Shown: positions 24,100 to 31,358 of the stretch, piece after piece | Numbering within the stretch: the first letter of the stretch is position 1 | Layout: the number at the start of each line of letters is the position of its first letter | Assembly (NCBI GenBank): GCA_002383285.1 | Contig: DFXU01000046.1 | Coordinates: 1 to 34,400, forward strand | Source: Caryophanales bacterium UBA4100 | GTDB lineage: Bacteria > Bacillota > Bacilli > Paenibacillales > UBA4045 | Direction of reading: 5' to 3' | DNA length: 34,400 nucleotides | The notes under the pieces: model-generated | Databases searched by the model: none | What the model was told of the DNA's origin: nothing | The model's input: only the letters and a program-made list of their open reading frames with translations | Position numbers and translations under genes: made by a program

Positions 24100-25053
24100 A
24101 TGTGGACGATCCTTCAGCAAATTTTCCCTTACGCTATCGTGTACACGATTCCTCTGCTTATTACTGCATTAGGTGGTCTATTCAGTGAACGAAGCGGTGT
24201 TGTTAATATTGGACTTGAGGGCTTGATGGTAGTTGGTGCATTCTCAGGTGCACTGGTTATCTTCAGGATGCAGGAGCTATGGCCGAATAAACCGATCATC
24301 CTATGGATCGGACTCCTTATTGCGATGCTAATCGGTGCATTATTCTCATTATTGCACGCATTCGCCAGTATTAACTTAAGTGCTAATCAGATAATAAGCG
24401 GTACGGCGATTAATATGATTGCTGGAGCGCTGACGATATTCCTAGCAAGGAATATCACAGGAAGCGGGAATATTCGAATCGGCAGAGGAGTTCTTCCTGC
24501 TGATATCCCTTGGTTGTCCGATATTCCGATACTCGGTAATTTATTGTTTACGAAGACGTATTGGACAACATGGGTTGTGTTAATCATATTAGCTTTGAGC
24601 GCATATGTGCTCTATAGAATGCCGTTCGGTCTTCGATTAAGAGCTTGTGGAGAGAATCCACAGGCCGCTGAAGCAGCTGGCATTAATGTAAGACGCATGC
24701 GTTATATCGGGGTTATGATATCCGGTGCATACGCGGGCCTAGGCGGGGCGATTATTATTGTCACCTATTCAGGCGAATTTAGCGGGACTGTCGCAGGGCT
24801 AGGATTCCTAGCACTCGCTGCATTGATCTTCGGGCAATGGAAGCCGCTGGGTATATTGGGGGCCACGCTGTTCTTCGGCTTTGCCAGCACCATTGCCAAT
24901 GTATCACAGGTCATTCCTTCACTAGCGGTATTCCCGCCAGTTATACTCAAGGTGTTCCCTTATGTGGTCACACTAATTGCACTAGTGCTCTTCTCTAAAT
25001 CCTCACAAGCACCCAAAGCTGCTGGGGAACCGTTCGACTCAGGTAAACGATAA
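24100..25053 (+). CDS. nupQ: Nucleoside ABC importer permease 2
   Basis: Second BPD_transp_2 permease, 317 residues. SERSGVVNIGLEGLMVVGAF near the N-terminus, SANQIISGTAINM and the coupling loop RLRACGENPQAAEAAGINV are diagnostic for the RnsD/NupQ family. ATG 24100 lies 3 bp after the nupP stop, with AAGGGAGGTGG upstream. Its stop overlaps the lipL start (TAATG), so lipL translation is coupled. Confidence 0.9.
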   Translation: MWTILQQIFPYAIVYTIPLLITALGGLFSERSGVVNIGLEGLMVVGAFSGALVIFRMQELWPNKPIILWIGLLIAMLIGALFSLLHAFASINLSANQIISGTAINMIAGALTIFLARNITGSGNIRIGRGVLPADIPWLSDIPILGNLLFTKTYWTTWVVLIILALSAYVLYRMPFGLRLRACGENPQAAEAAGINVRRMRYIGVMISGAYAGLGGAIIIVTYSGEFSGTVAGLGFLALAALIFGQWKPLGILGATLFFGFASTIANVSQVIPSLAVFPPVILKVFPYVVTLIALVLFSKSSQAPKAAGEPFDSGKR

Positions 25054-25865
25054 TGGAACACCTACAATCCATGGATTGGCGCTTGCTAGATAGCAGCGCC
25101 AGCCCCCTCGATGGTGAAGCGCTGCTTCCGTTCGCAGTTGATGAGCTTGAATGTCGCTTAGTAGGCAAGGGTGCTCAACCACTCATTCATATATGGCGAC
25201 ATCAGCGCGCATTCATCCTTGGCCTTCGTGACCGGAGGCTGGAACATGCTCATGCAGCTATGGAGCTATTGAATAATCAGGGATATGCAGTAGCTGTTAG
25301 AAATTCTGGTGGAGCAGCCGTGCCGTTAGACAAGGGTGTATTGAATATCTCGCTAATATTACCTAACCGTGCAGGTATCACGAAGCTTCACGATGACTTT
25401 GCGATATTAGCAGGGTTAATTCAGGAGACAATTAGCTGCATAGCGGGAGCTGTCGAAGTGAGTGTGGGAGAGATTGCAGGAGCATATTGTCCAGGCGCAT
25501 TCGATCTAGCCATTAATGGTCGCAAATTCTGTGGAATCGCTCAACGCAGGCAGACCGGAGCCTATATTGTACATGCGTTCATTATTGTTGAGGGAGTTGG
25601 TGCAGCTCGTGCACGCTTGGTAGCCGATTACTATCGATATGCTGCTGGGGATGCGAAGGCTGGATATCCAATTGTTAACGAGCAGTCCACCGCCAGCTTG
25701 CAGGAATCATTCGATGTCACGATTGAACTATTCGTGCGCAATTTCAAGAGAAGTCTCTTAGGTGATAAAGAATTATCACAGCTACCTAATGCTTATGATG
25801 GTTATAATAAAATGGAATTGAGTCAATTGATTGCGCAGATGGTTAGTAGATACAATGTAGATTGA
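25053..25865 (+). CDS. lipL: Octanoyl-[GcvH]:protein N-octanoyltransferase (LipL type)
   Basis: Cytoplasmic amidotransferase of the biotin/lipoate ligase fold (270 residues). It moves octanoyl or lipoyl groups from GcvH to E2 subunits. RNSGGAAVPLDKGVLNISL (83-101) is the lipoyl-binding loop. The catalytic cysteine is C146 in GAYCPGAFDLAINGRKFCGIAQRR, here split as GAYCPGAFDL and NGRKFCGIAQRR, close to B. subtilis LipL (YwfL). ATG 25053 shares a base with the nupQ stop; the ribosome site is weak (AGG), so translation is probably coupled. The functional link to nucleoside uptake is not obvious. Confidence 0.85.
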   Translation: MEHLQSMDWRLLDSSASPLDGEALLPFAVDELECRLVGKGAQPLIHIWRHQRAFILGLRDRRLEHAHAAMELLNNQGYAVAVRNSGGAAVPLDKGVLNISLILPNRAGITKLHDDFAILAGLIQETISCIAGAVEVSVGEIAGAYCPGAFDLAINGRKFCGIAQRRQTGAYIVHAFIIVEGVGAARARLVADYYRYAAGDAKAGYPIVNEQSTASLQESFDVTIELFVRNFKRSLLGDKELSQLPNAYDGYNKMELSQLIAQMVSRYNVD

Positions 25866-25885
25866 AGTAAATCGAGGTCATTCGC

Positions 25886-25913
25886 TTGATGACTTGTGAG
25901 GCTGAACAATAAT
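25886..25913 (+). promoter_or_regulatory. Candidate promoter of the MDR oxidoreductase gene
   Basis: TTGATG (25886-25891), a 16-bp spacer and AATAAT (25908-25913), just 22 bp before the start codon at 25936, which leaves a very short leader. Four and five consensus matches; tentative. Confidence 0.35.
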
Positions 25914-25935
25914 AAAGTAAGGGGAAGGTGATCAT

Positions 25936-26928
25936 ATGAATGCATTAGTTTTGAAGAAGCCAGGAGCTCCAGATACATTAACATTGTCGCAATTATCGAT
26001 GCCAATTCCGGGTGAAGGCGAGATTCGAGTTCGTGTGCATGCAGTGGGTTTAAATCCTGTTGATTATAAGGTTGCGGCGAATGGGCACTCGGCTTGGGAA
26101 TACCCTTTCGTGCTTGGTCTCGATGTAGCTGGCATAGTCGATGAGTTAGGTGCTGGGGTAACAGAGTGGACGATTGGTGACCGCGTAGTCTACCATGGCA
26201 ACCTCGTTAAGCCCGGAGGTTATGCGGAATATAGCATTACGACTGCGCATACGGTAGCTGCTATTCCTGAAGGAATTTCATTCGTAGATGCCGCGGCCTT
26301 TCCTTGTGCAGGTCTGACAGCATATCAAGCGATTCAGCGGAAGATGAATATGCATCTGCGCAAGGGACAAACCATACTTGTGCACGGTGGGGCTGGTGGA
26401 GTTGGTGGTTATGCGATTCAATTGGCCAGTATATATGGTGCTTCGAAGATCATAACGACGGCTTCTGCTAGTAGCTTCGATCATGTGAAAGCCTTAGGTG
26501 CACATATCTGTATTGACTATAACCATGAGGATGTACATCAGCGGGTAATGGAGGCTACGGATGGTCTAGGTGTAGATCTAATTCTGAATACGATTAACCG
26601 AGTAACCTCGCAGCAGGATTTATCGCTGCTTACCTTTGGTGGACAGCTGACTTGCATTGCTGGAGCTCCTGAGAATGTTGCGGATTTTCAGCCTGGCAAT
26701 CGAACCTTCACGCTGCACAAGACAGCTCTTGGTGGTGCTCATGGTTCAGGTAATGTTCAAGCGGAGGAAGATCTTGCGAGGATGGCCGAAGAATTCATGC
26801 AATTGATGTTAGATGGAAGCATCGACTCGATGGTGAAGGAGGTCATTGCATTGGCAGATGTGCCCGCTGCTCTGACTCGAATAGCCGAAAGACACGTTCA
26901 AGGAAAGATTGTAGCCCAATTACTATAA
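25936..26928 (+). CDS. Zinc-independent MDR oxidoreductase (quinone reductase type)
   Basis: NAD(P)-dependent medium-chain reductase of 330 residues. GroES-like half with GLNPVDYKVAANG and GLDVAGIVDELG, then a Rossmann half with the nucleotide motif HGGAGGVGGYAIQLA (about 150-164). The catalytic and structural zinc cysteines of alcohol dehydrogenases are absent, which places it with quinone oxidoreductase/zeta-crystallin enzymes. The ribosome site AAGGTGATC is a near-perfect match to the 16S tail, so strong translation is likely. The substrate cannot be predicted. The TIM-barrel gene follows after 31 bp and is probably co-transcribed. Confidence 0.88.
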   Translation: MNALVLKKPGAPDTLTLSQLSMPIPGEGEIRVRVHAVGLNPVDYKVAANGHSAWEYPFVLGLDVAGIVDELGAGVTEWTIGDRVVYHGNLVKPGGYAEYSITTAHTVAAIPEGISFVDAAAFPCAGLTAYQAIQRKMNMHLRKGQTILVHGGAGGVGGYAIQLASIYGASKIITTASASSFDHVKALGAHICIDYNHEDVHQRVMEATDGLGVDLILNTINRVTSQQDLSLLTFGGQLTCIAGAPENVADFQPGNRTFTLHKTALGGAHGSGNVQAEEDLARMAEEFMQLMLDGSIDSMVKEVIALADVPAALTRIAERHVQGKIVAQLL

Positions 26929-26959
26929 ATTAACTTGTAAACGAGAGGGGAAAGATCAG

Positions 26960-27799
26960 ATGAGATTAGGCGGACCTGTTTACTTAGACAGCAATGAGAA
27001 GAATCCAGAAAGCTGGGTACAAGCAATTCAGAAGGAGGGATACCGGGCGGCAATATGTCCTGTAGGTCATGATGCTGGGGATGCGTTATTAGATGACTAT
27101 AAGAAGGCTGCCGAGGCGAACGATATTCTGATTGCCGAGGTAGGAGCCTGGAGTAACCCGATAAGTCGTGATACAGAGACACGTAAGAAAGCGATCGACT
27201 ATTGCAAACAACAGCTGGCGCTAGCAGATCGAATGGGTGCCAGAGTTTGTGTGAATATCGCGGGCTCACGAGCTGAGCAATGGGATGGGCCGCATGCCGA
27301 TAACTTCTCAGACGAGACATTCGAGATGATCGTCGAGACTACAAGGGATATCATTGATGCAGTTAAGCCGAGTCATACTTTCTATGCACTAGAGACAATG
27401 CCATGGGTATTCCCAGATTCCGCAGATACTTACTTGGCTCTGCTAAAGGCAATAGACCGTAAGGCGTTCGGTGTTCATCTTGATCCGGTTAATATGATTA
27501 GCAGTCCTCGGTTATATTATAAGAATGGAGAGATGATGAAGGATTTCTTCGCAAAGCTGGCTCCACATATAAAGAGTGCACATGCTAAGGATATTCTGTT
27601 ATCCAAGAAATTAACCGTCCGCCTAGAAGAAGTTATACCAGGCGAAGGTGAGCTAGACTACAGGGTATTCTTGACTGAGCTGCAGAAGCTGGATATCGAC
27701 ACACCAGTCATCGTGGAGCATCTGAATAGCGCAGAGGAATACAAGAAAGCTACTACACACATTCGGAATGTGGCAGCAGCACTACAATTCACACTTTAA
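26960..27799 (+). CDS. Sugar phosphate isomerase/epimerase family TIM-barrel protein
   Basis: Xylose-isomerase-like (AP endonuclease 2 superfamily) protein of 279 residues. Metal-binding positions of the barrel are recognisable in order: Glu in YALETMPW, Asp in GVHLDPVN, His in KSAHAKD and Glu in VIVEHL. Start ATG 26960 follows AGAGGGGAA. Likely cytoplasmic isomerase, epimerase or dehydratase of a sugar or polyol; substrate unknown. It is the second gene behind the MDR oxidoreductase, suggesting a small catabolic pair. Confidence 0.85.
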   Translation: MRLGGPVYLDSNEKNPESWVQAIQKEGYRAAICPVGHDAGDALLDDYKKAAEANDILIAEVGAWSNPISRDTETRKKAIDYCKQQLALADRMGARVCVNIAGSRAEQWDGPHADNFSDETFEMIVETTRDIIDAVKPSHTFYALETMPWVFPDSADTYLALLKAIDRKAFGVHLDPVNMISSPRLYYKNGEMMKDFFAKLAPHIKSAHAKDILLSKKLTVRLEEVIPGEGELDYRVFLTELQKLDIDTPVIVEHLNSAEEYKKATTHIRNVAAALQFTL

Positions 27800-27841
27800 G
27801 CTGATGATGGAATGTAATCTGGCTTTCTCAACGGTCTGAAT

Positions 27842-28063
27842 CTACCAGCTAACTAGATATTTAACATTACCATATGCGCTCGTAAACGTGAGCTCGATGT
27901 ATCGGTCATAGGAGGGTTCGTCCCAATAGGCCGGTGCTTCGAGCTCATGCTTGCGAATAAACTTCTGAACAGCATCAGTCAATGAGGACGCTAGAATGAT
28001 ATGATCCTTTTCTCTATAGCCAGTAATTGTACAGTGTATGAGATCAAACTTATATTTGCGCAA
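27842..28063 (-). CDS. Small conserved-looking protein of unknown function
   Basis: 73 residues, basic N-terminus (MRKYKFDLIH), no transmembrane segment or signal peptide; rich in aromatic residues toward the end (AYWDEPSYDRYIELTF). I do not recognise the family. The start codon is TTG at 28063, with AGGGGA about seven bases upstream on the minus strand. The spacing and a second copy of the same ribosome site 17 bp further upstream support real translation. It sits 49 bp downstream of the CheX-like gene and may be the last gene of that operon. Confidence 0.55.
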   Translation of the reverse strand: MRKYKFDLIHCTITGYREKDHIILASSLTDAVQKFIRKHELEAPAYWDEPSYDRYIELTFTSAYGNVKYLVSW

Positions 28064-28094
28064 TGTGTATTCCCCTATTATGTGTATTCCCCTA
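28064..28094. repeat. 14-bp tandem repeat duplicating a ribosome-binding site
   Basis: TGTGTATTCCCCTA occurs at 28064-28077 and 28081-28094. Read on the minus strand each copy is TAGGGGAATACACA, which contains the Shine-Dalgarno sequence of the 73-residue protein; only the copy at 28064-28077 is at working distance from the TTG start. Confidence 0.8.
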
Positions 28095-28112
28095 AGTGTT
28101 ACTCCTAGTAAA

Positions 28113-29018
28113 CTAGGCAGTAAGCTCAGATAGATTGGTAACGATCAGATTAAAGCTGAAATCGGTGCCTATGACCTGAATGACCGCTTGAATGGGTGAG
28201 CTTGCTGTAAACTCAGATCCGCGTTTAATAATCTGTGGCAGCAGGTTAAGCTCTGACCCTTGATTCGAGCGATTGACCAAGTATATCCCATTGTGTAAGT
28301 TTAGAAACTCTCCAACAGAAGCTTCCATCATCTCACCAGGTGTATCCACGTTCTCTTGTGCGTATATGGAAGCCAATCGTAAGAAATCGGCTTCGGAGCC
28401 AGCTATAGCAATTATTCGATCGACAACGTAATTCTCACTTAGGATCGATTGCTCAGCAATCCAATCGTACGCTTGTGGATGGCTGGAGGTTATCTCCATT
28501 CGAATATCCGAGTCGATGAAACGAATTAAATTCTTAGCAAACAAGCTAATATAGTCAACTAATACGGAATCCCCTGAAATACCAGCCTTCAACAATTCGG
28601 CATCTAGCAGTGCCTCTATATCACCGCTTACAATAGCATGGAATTGCTCGTCCGATAAGCTATTCTCTTGCTTGTATTGAAACAGTGCACTAGAGAATGC
28701 ATCATAGCTCATCACTTCATTATCAATTAGAGCTTGTCCAAGTGCAAGGTGTGCGCTAGGTTGGGCGGACAGAAGGTCTGTAAGCTGATATTCTTGAATA
28801 TATCCGAGTTCAAGGGCAATCTCACCGAAGCGCTTGTCTATTCTAGTCTGAGCTTGGTGCACAGCTTCAACTTGCTCAGGAGTCATTATTCCGCGGTTAA
28901 TGGCTAGCACACCTAGCTTCACTCTTGTGCTGTTCTGGGCAACTAAAGCTTTCTCGAGCTGACTGGGTTTAACCATGCTATGATTGAATAAGAACTGACC
29001 GAAGTATTGTGCGAACAT
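28113..29018 (-). CDS. MshEN-like / CheX-like protein, candidate CheY phosphatase
   Basis: 301-residue cytoplasmic protein. The N-terminal half (about 5-115) has helical repeats such as GQFLFNHSMVKPSQLEKAL and FGEIALELGYIQEYQLTDLL, resembling MshEN/GspE-N domains (some bind c-di-GMP). The C-terminal half (about 150-300) resembles CheX/CheC phosphatases, with E237-F-L-N240 fitting the ExxN catalytic motif. ATG 29018 shares a base with the stop of the upstream CheY-like gene (TAATG) and has AGGTGACC four bases upstream, so the two are translationally coupled. Likely role: dephosphorylating the adjacent receiver. Domain assignments are by pattern only. Confidence 0.7.
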   Translation of the reverse strand: MFAQYFGQFLFNHSMVKPSQLEKALVAQNSTRVKLGVLAINRGIMTPEQVEAVHQAQTRIDKRFGEIALELGYIQEYQLTDLLSAQPSAHLALGQALIDNEVMSYDAFSSALFQYKQENSLSDEQFHAIVSGDIEALLDAELLKAGISGDSVLVDYISLFAKNLIRFIDSDIRMEITSSHPQAYDWIAEQSILSENYVVDRIIAIAGSEADFLRLASIYAQENVDTPGEMMEASVGEFLNLHNGIYLVNRSNQGSELNLLPQIIKRGSEFTASSPIQAVIQVIGTDFSFNLIVTNLSELTA

Positions 29019-29398
29019 TAGTGGTCACCTCTTTGGCTATAGATTTTGCTAACAATTTCCATGATGGCTTCAATTTGTACGGGCTTCTGCAGGAAATTCT
29101 CTGCTCCTAGCTTGATGGCTTTCATCAGGTTTCCTTGCGTCCCTACGGACGAGACAATGACTACATGAATGCTGGGATTGTTCCGCTTGATTTCCTGTAG
29201 CGCCTCAAGACCATCCTTCTTAGGCATTGTAATATCCAGCAGTACTAGATCTGGCGTTTCCTTAAGGCTTAATGCAACAGCCTCTTCTCCGTCGACAGCC
29301 TCGAACAGTCGTGTGAAACCCTTCTCCTCAAGGGCACCCTTTAATTTCTTGCGCACTAACATGGAGTCATCACACAGTAAAATTTTGAGGTTAAACAT
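29018..29398 (-). CDS. CheY-like single-domain response regulator
   Basis: Stand-alone receiver (126 residues from the chosen start). ILLCDDSMLVRKKL, phospho-acceptor LLDITMPKKDG (D55), VSSVG and FLQKPV provide the full phosphorylation site. The longest frame starts at GTG 29410, but that codon touches the AAAGGAGT ribosome site; ATG 29398, eleven bases downstream of AGGAG, is more likely. No chemoreceptor, CheA or flagellar gene is in the window, so the upstream kinase is unknown. It is paired with the CheX-like protein. Confidence 0.88.
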   Translation of the reverse strand: MFNLKILLCDDSMLVRKKLKGALEEKGFTRLFEAVDGEEAVALSLKETPDLVLLDITMPKKDGLEALQEIKRNNPSIHVVIVSSVGTQGNLMKAIKLGAENFLQKPVQIEAIMEIVSKIYSQRGDH

Positions 29399-29460
29399 GA
29401 GTTTGCACACTCCTTTTATCGGATAGTTAATTCTATAGAATCACACCTCTGTCGAGTTAC

Positions 29461-30150
29461 CTATTTGATATAAATTCCACCAAAGGGTAGTAGCTCGCGT
29501 AGAAGGCGTTTAATCAAGCTATCATGATGCAGCTGTTCGATCAATTGGGTATCATTTGAGCCTGTTTGAATGAGCACGGGTCCGCTGCCTGTAATCTCCC
29601 ACTGTACACTCATGTGCTGGCTGGCTAACGTATTCCCATACACGGATAGCTTAATATTCGCATTCTCGGGATAAGCGACCAATGAACCGGCTTCAACGAA
29701 TAGCGGCTGATCGGCCTGCAGCTGGATTGTAGCGAGCTCCCCCTTGGTGATGATGCCCAGTTTGCCGGGGCCGCTAAATTTCATTCTAACCCATTCTCGT
29801 GTAATCCAAGCATTCTTCATTTTCTGTATTCTACTTTTTAAGCCCATTCCCTCTGTGAAGAACATAATATGTCGAAAATCGAATAATAGATTGCTATCTG
29901 CGGGAATATCGAGCGTCTCTAAGGAGCAGCCGGCAGGTAGAGCGATGACCATCTCAGACGGTCCTTGCATCCGGGAACGTATCCACTTGCGCTTACGATA
30001 AGCTGCAGCGAGGTCCATTATGCGATCCTCACGATCTCGTGGTGAGCCTTGGTAGGCAATCATTGATTTAGGATGTAGAATATTCAGGATATCTGATGTG
30101 TCTAGATGAATTCGAACATGTCCAACGTGTACTGGAGCCGTTACTCTCAT
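29461..30150 (-). CDS. AIM24-family protein
   Basis: 229-residue beta-rich protein. The segment SGPGKLGIITKGELATIQL followed by FVEAGSLVAYPENANI is the signature of the AIM24/TIGR00266 family, whose bacterial members have no firm biochemical function. No signal peptide or membrane helix. Its start overlaps the end of the coiled-coil membrane protein gene by 4 bp, so the two are coupled. Ends with stop TAG. Confidence 0.78.
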   Translation of the reverse strand: MRVTAPVHVGHVRIHLDTSDILNILHPKSMIAYQGSPRDREDRIMDLAAAYRKRKWIRSRMQGPSEMVIALPAGCSLETLDIPADSNLLFDFRHIMFFTEGMGLKSRIQKMKNAWITREWVRMKFSGPGKLGIITKGELATIQLQADQPLFVEAGSLVAYPENANIKLSVYGNTLASQHMSVQWEITGSGPVLIQTGSNDTQLIEQLHHDSLIKRLLRELLPFGGIYIK

Positions 30151-30680
30151 AATTTACGTCCTTGCTGCTCTGTATGCTGTCTGCGCCAGATAACGTATCT
30201 CCAAATCCGAATTAATGCAAAATACCCCAGTATCAGTCCAATGACCGTGATCGCCATAAGTATTAATTTTCGTATGAGCGATTTACGGTCAGCCTCCTGC
30301 TGCTCCATAAGAGCTAAGCGCCGAGATAATTCACTATTCTGGGCTTGAAGCTTCTCGTTATCCGACCGATATTGTTCATTAATGGCTTGCAGCTCTTGCT
30401 GCTGACGAGCATATTCAGCTATTCGTTGTTCGGATTGTTGAACCTTCTGTTGCTGCTCGGTTAAAGCCCTCTGGGTATCTTCAAACTGCTGCTTCGTTTT
30501 TTCAAATTGTTGCTTCGTTTGCTCATATTGCTCTTCATATTGCTCTAATAGATCATCGACCTTCTCAGGGGTACTATATATCGCCTTTATTCGATCGATT
30601 ATGCCTGCTTGACTTGGGGCGGGAGGTACGAGGAGCAGATAAAAGCTCATAAGCATGATGACAGCGATCCATATTCTCAT
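30147..30680 (-). CDS. Secreted/membrane coiled-coil protein
   Basis: 177 residues: signal-type N-terminus (1-25, ending PSQA), then a long Gln/Glu-rich coiled coil (about 38-132; heptad-like EQYEEQYEQTKQQFEKTKQQ), and one C-terminal transmembrane helix (about 141-161) with a basic tail. A tandem KQQFEKT/KQQFEDT repeat is visible. No family name can be given. ATG 30680 follows GGGGGGAA. An extended -10 promoter (TGC-TAGAAT, 30740-30732) lies upstream. It may anchor the coupled AIM24-family protein at the membrane (inference). Confidence 0.7.
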   Translation of the reverse strand: MRIWIAVIMLMSFYLLLVPPAPSQAGIIDRIKAIYSTPEKVDDLLEQYEEQYEQTKQQFEKTKQQFEDTQRALTEQQQKVQQSEQRIAEYARQQQELQAINEQYRSDNEKLQAQNSELSRRLALMEQQEADRKSLIRKLILMAITVIGLILGYFALIRIWRYVIWRRQHTEQQGRKL

Positions 30681-30731
30681 AGCATTCCCCCCTGATAATA
30701 AGCATAATGGCCTACACGATTCATACTTCTT

Positions 30732-30740
30732 ATTCTAGCA
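30732..30740 (-). promoter_or_regulatory. Extended -10 promoter of the coiled-coil/AIM24 operon
   Basis: TGC-TAGAAT on the minus strand (hexamer 30737-30732) with no good -35. The surrounding 14 bp (TATGCTAGAATAAG on the minus strand) are identical to the ndh2 promoter core at 14708-14695. Predicted leader about 45 nt. Confidence 0.4.
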
Positions 30741-30795
30741 TATCCTAGCGATCTTATTCGACAATTACTATATTCGATAATCCGAAAATCCTACA

Positions 30796-30824
30796 TTGAC
30801 ATAAAAAAATGAAGCAGATATATT
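30796..30824 (+). promoter_or_regulatory. Sigma-A promoter of the marR-ABC operon
   Basis: Perfect TTGACA (30796-30801), 17-bp spacer, TATATT (30819-30824). Predicted start about 30831, 66 nt before the regulator's start codon. Confidence 0.8.
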
Positions 30825-30860
30825 TAGGTTACCTAATTAATTGCATTCCAATCTAATTGG
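30824..30860. promoter_or_regulatory. Two palindromes at the marR promoter, candidate autoregulatory operators
   Basis: TTAGGT-T-ACCTAA (30824-30836) overlaps the end of the -10 and the predicted start. CCAAT-CTA-ATTGG (30848-30860) lies 12 bp further downstream. Both are perfect inverted repeats placed where a MarR dimer would block transcription. Confidence 0.55.
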
Positions 30861-30896
30861 TATAAGCATTGATTTTTGAAATAGGGGGCCCAAGCA

Positions 30897-31337
30897 ATGG
30901 ATTCGAATCTAACTGGAAAGCTACTAAGATCGTTTATGCAATTTAACCGAGCATATTGGCATCAGAAGGAAGTGCTGGAATATAAGAATAGCGAGGTTAT
31001 GCTGCTGCTGAGTATTAAGAAGAATGATAAGCCTGAATCACCTGGATTGATGGTTTCGGAAATCAGTCAAATTCTTCAGGTTACTTCTCCTACGGTAACT
31101 CAATTGCTGAAAGGGATGGAGAAGAAAGGATTAATCAAGCGCAATTTGGATCAAGTGGATCGACGTGTCGTTCGCATCAAGCTCACAGAATCAGGCGAGC
31201 TTATCACGGAGCAAGCGGAGAGAGCATTCCGTGCGTCCTTCAGCGGATTGATTGCATATATGGGTGTAGAGGAGAGTAATCAGCTTGCTGATTTATTAGC
31301 CAAGGCTTATTTGTACTACAAAGATATATCAGAATAA
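30897..31337 (+). CDS. MarR-family transcriptional regulator
   Basis: 146-residue winged-helix repressor. The recognition-helix region ILQVTSPTVTQLLKGMEKKGLIKR and wing LDQVDRRVVRIKLTESG (DxRxxxxxLT pattern) are typical MarR. ATG 30897 has a G-rich site (AGGGGG) upstream. First gene of an operon with two ABC exporter half-transporters 21 bp downstream; strong promoter and palindromes upstream suggest autoregulation and control of the exporter, probably relieved by an exported compound (inference from family). Confidence 0.9.
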   Translation: MDSNLTGKLLRSFMQFNRAYWHQKEVLEYKNSEVMLLLSIKKNDKPESPGLMVSEISQILQVTSPTVTQLLKGMEKKGLIKRNLDQVDRRVVRIKLTESGELITEQAERAFRASFSGLIAYMGVEESNQLADLLAKAYLYYKDISE

Positions 31338-31358
31338 AAAATTTGGAGATGAAGATGA

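Noticed and set aside
28104..28117. CCTAGT-AA-ACTAGG inverted repeat as a terminator of the CheX-like gene
   Set aside because: It has a two-base loop, overlaps the stop codon and has no T-run.
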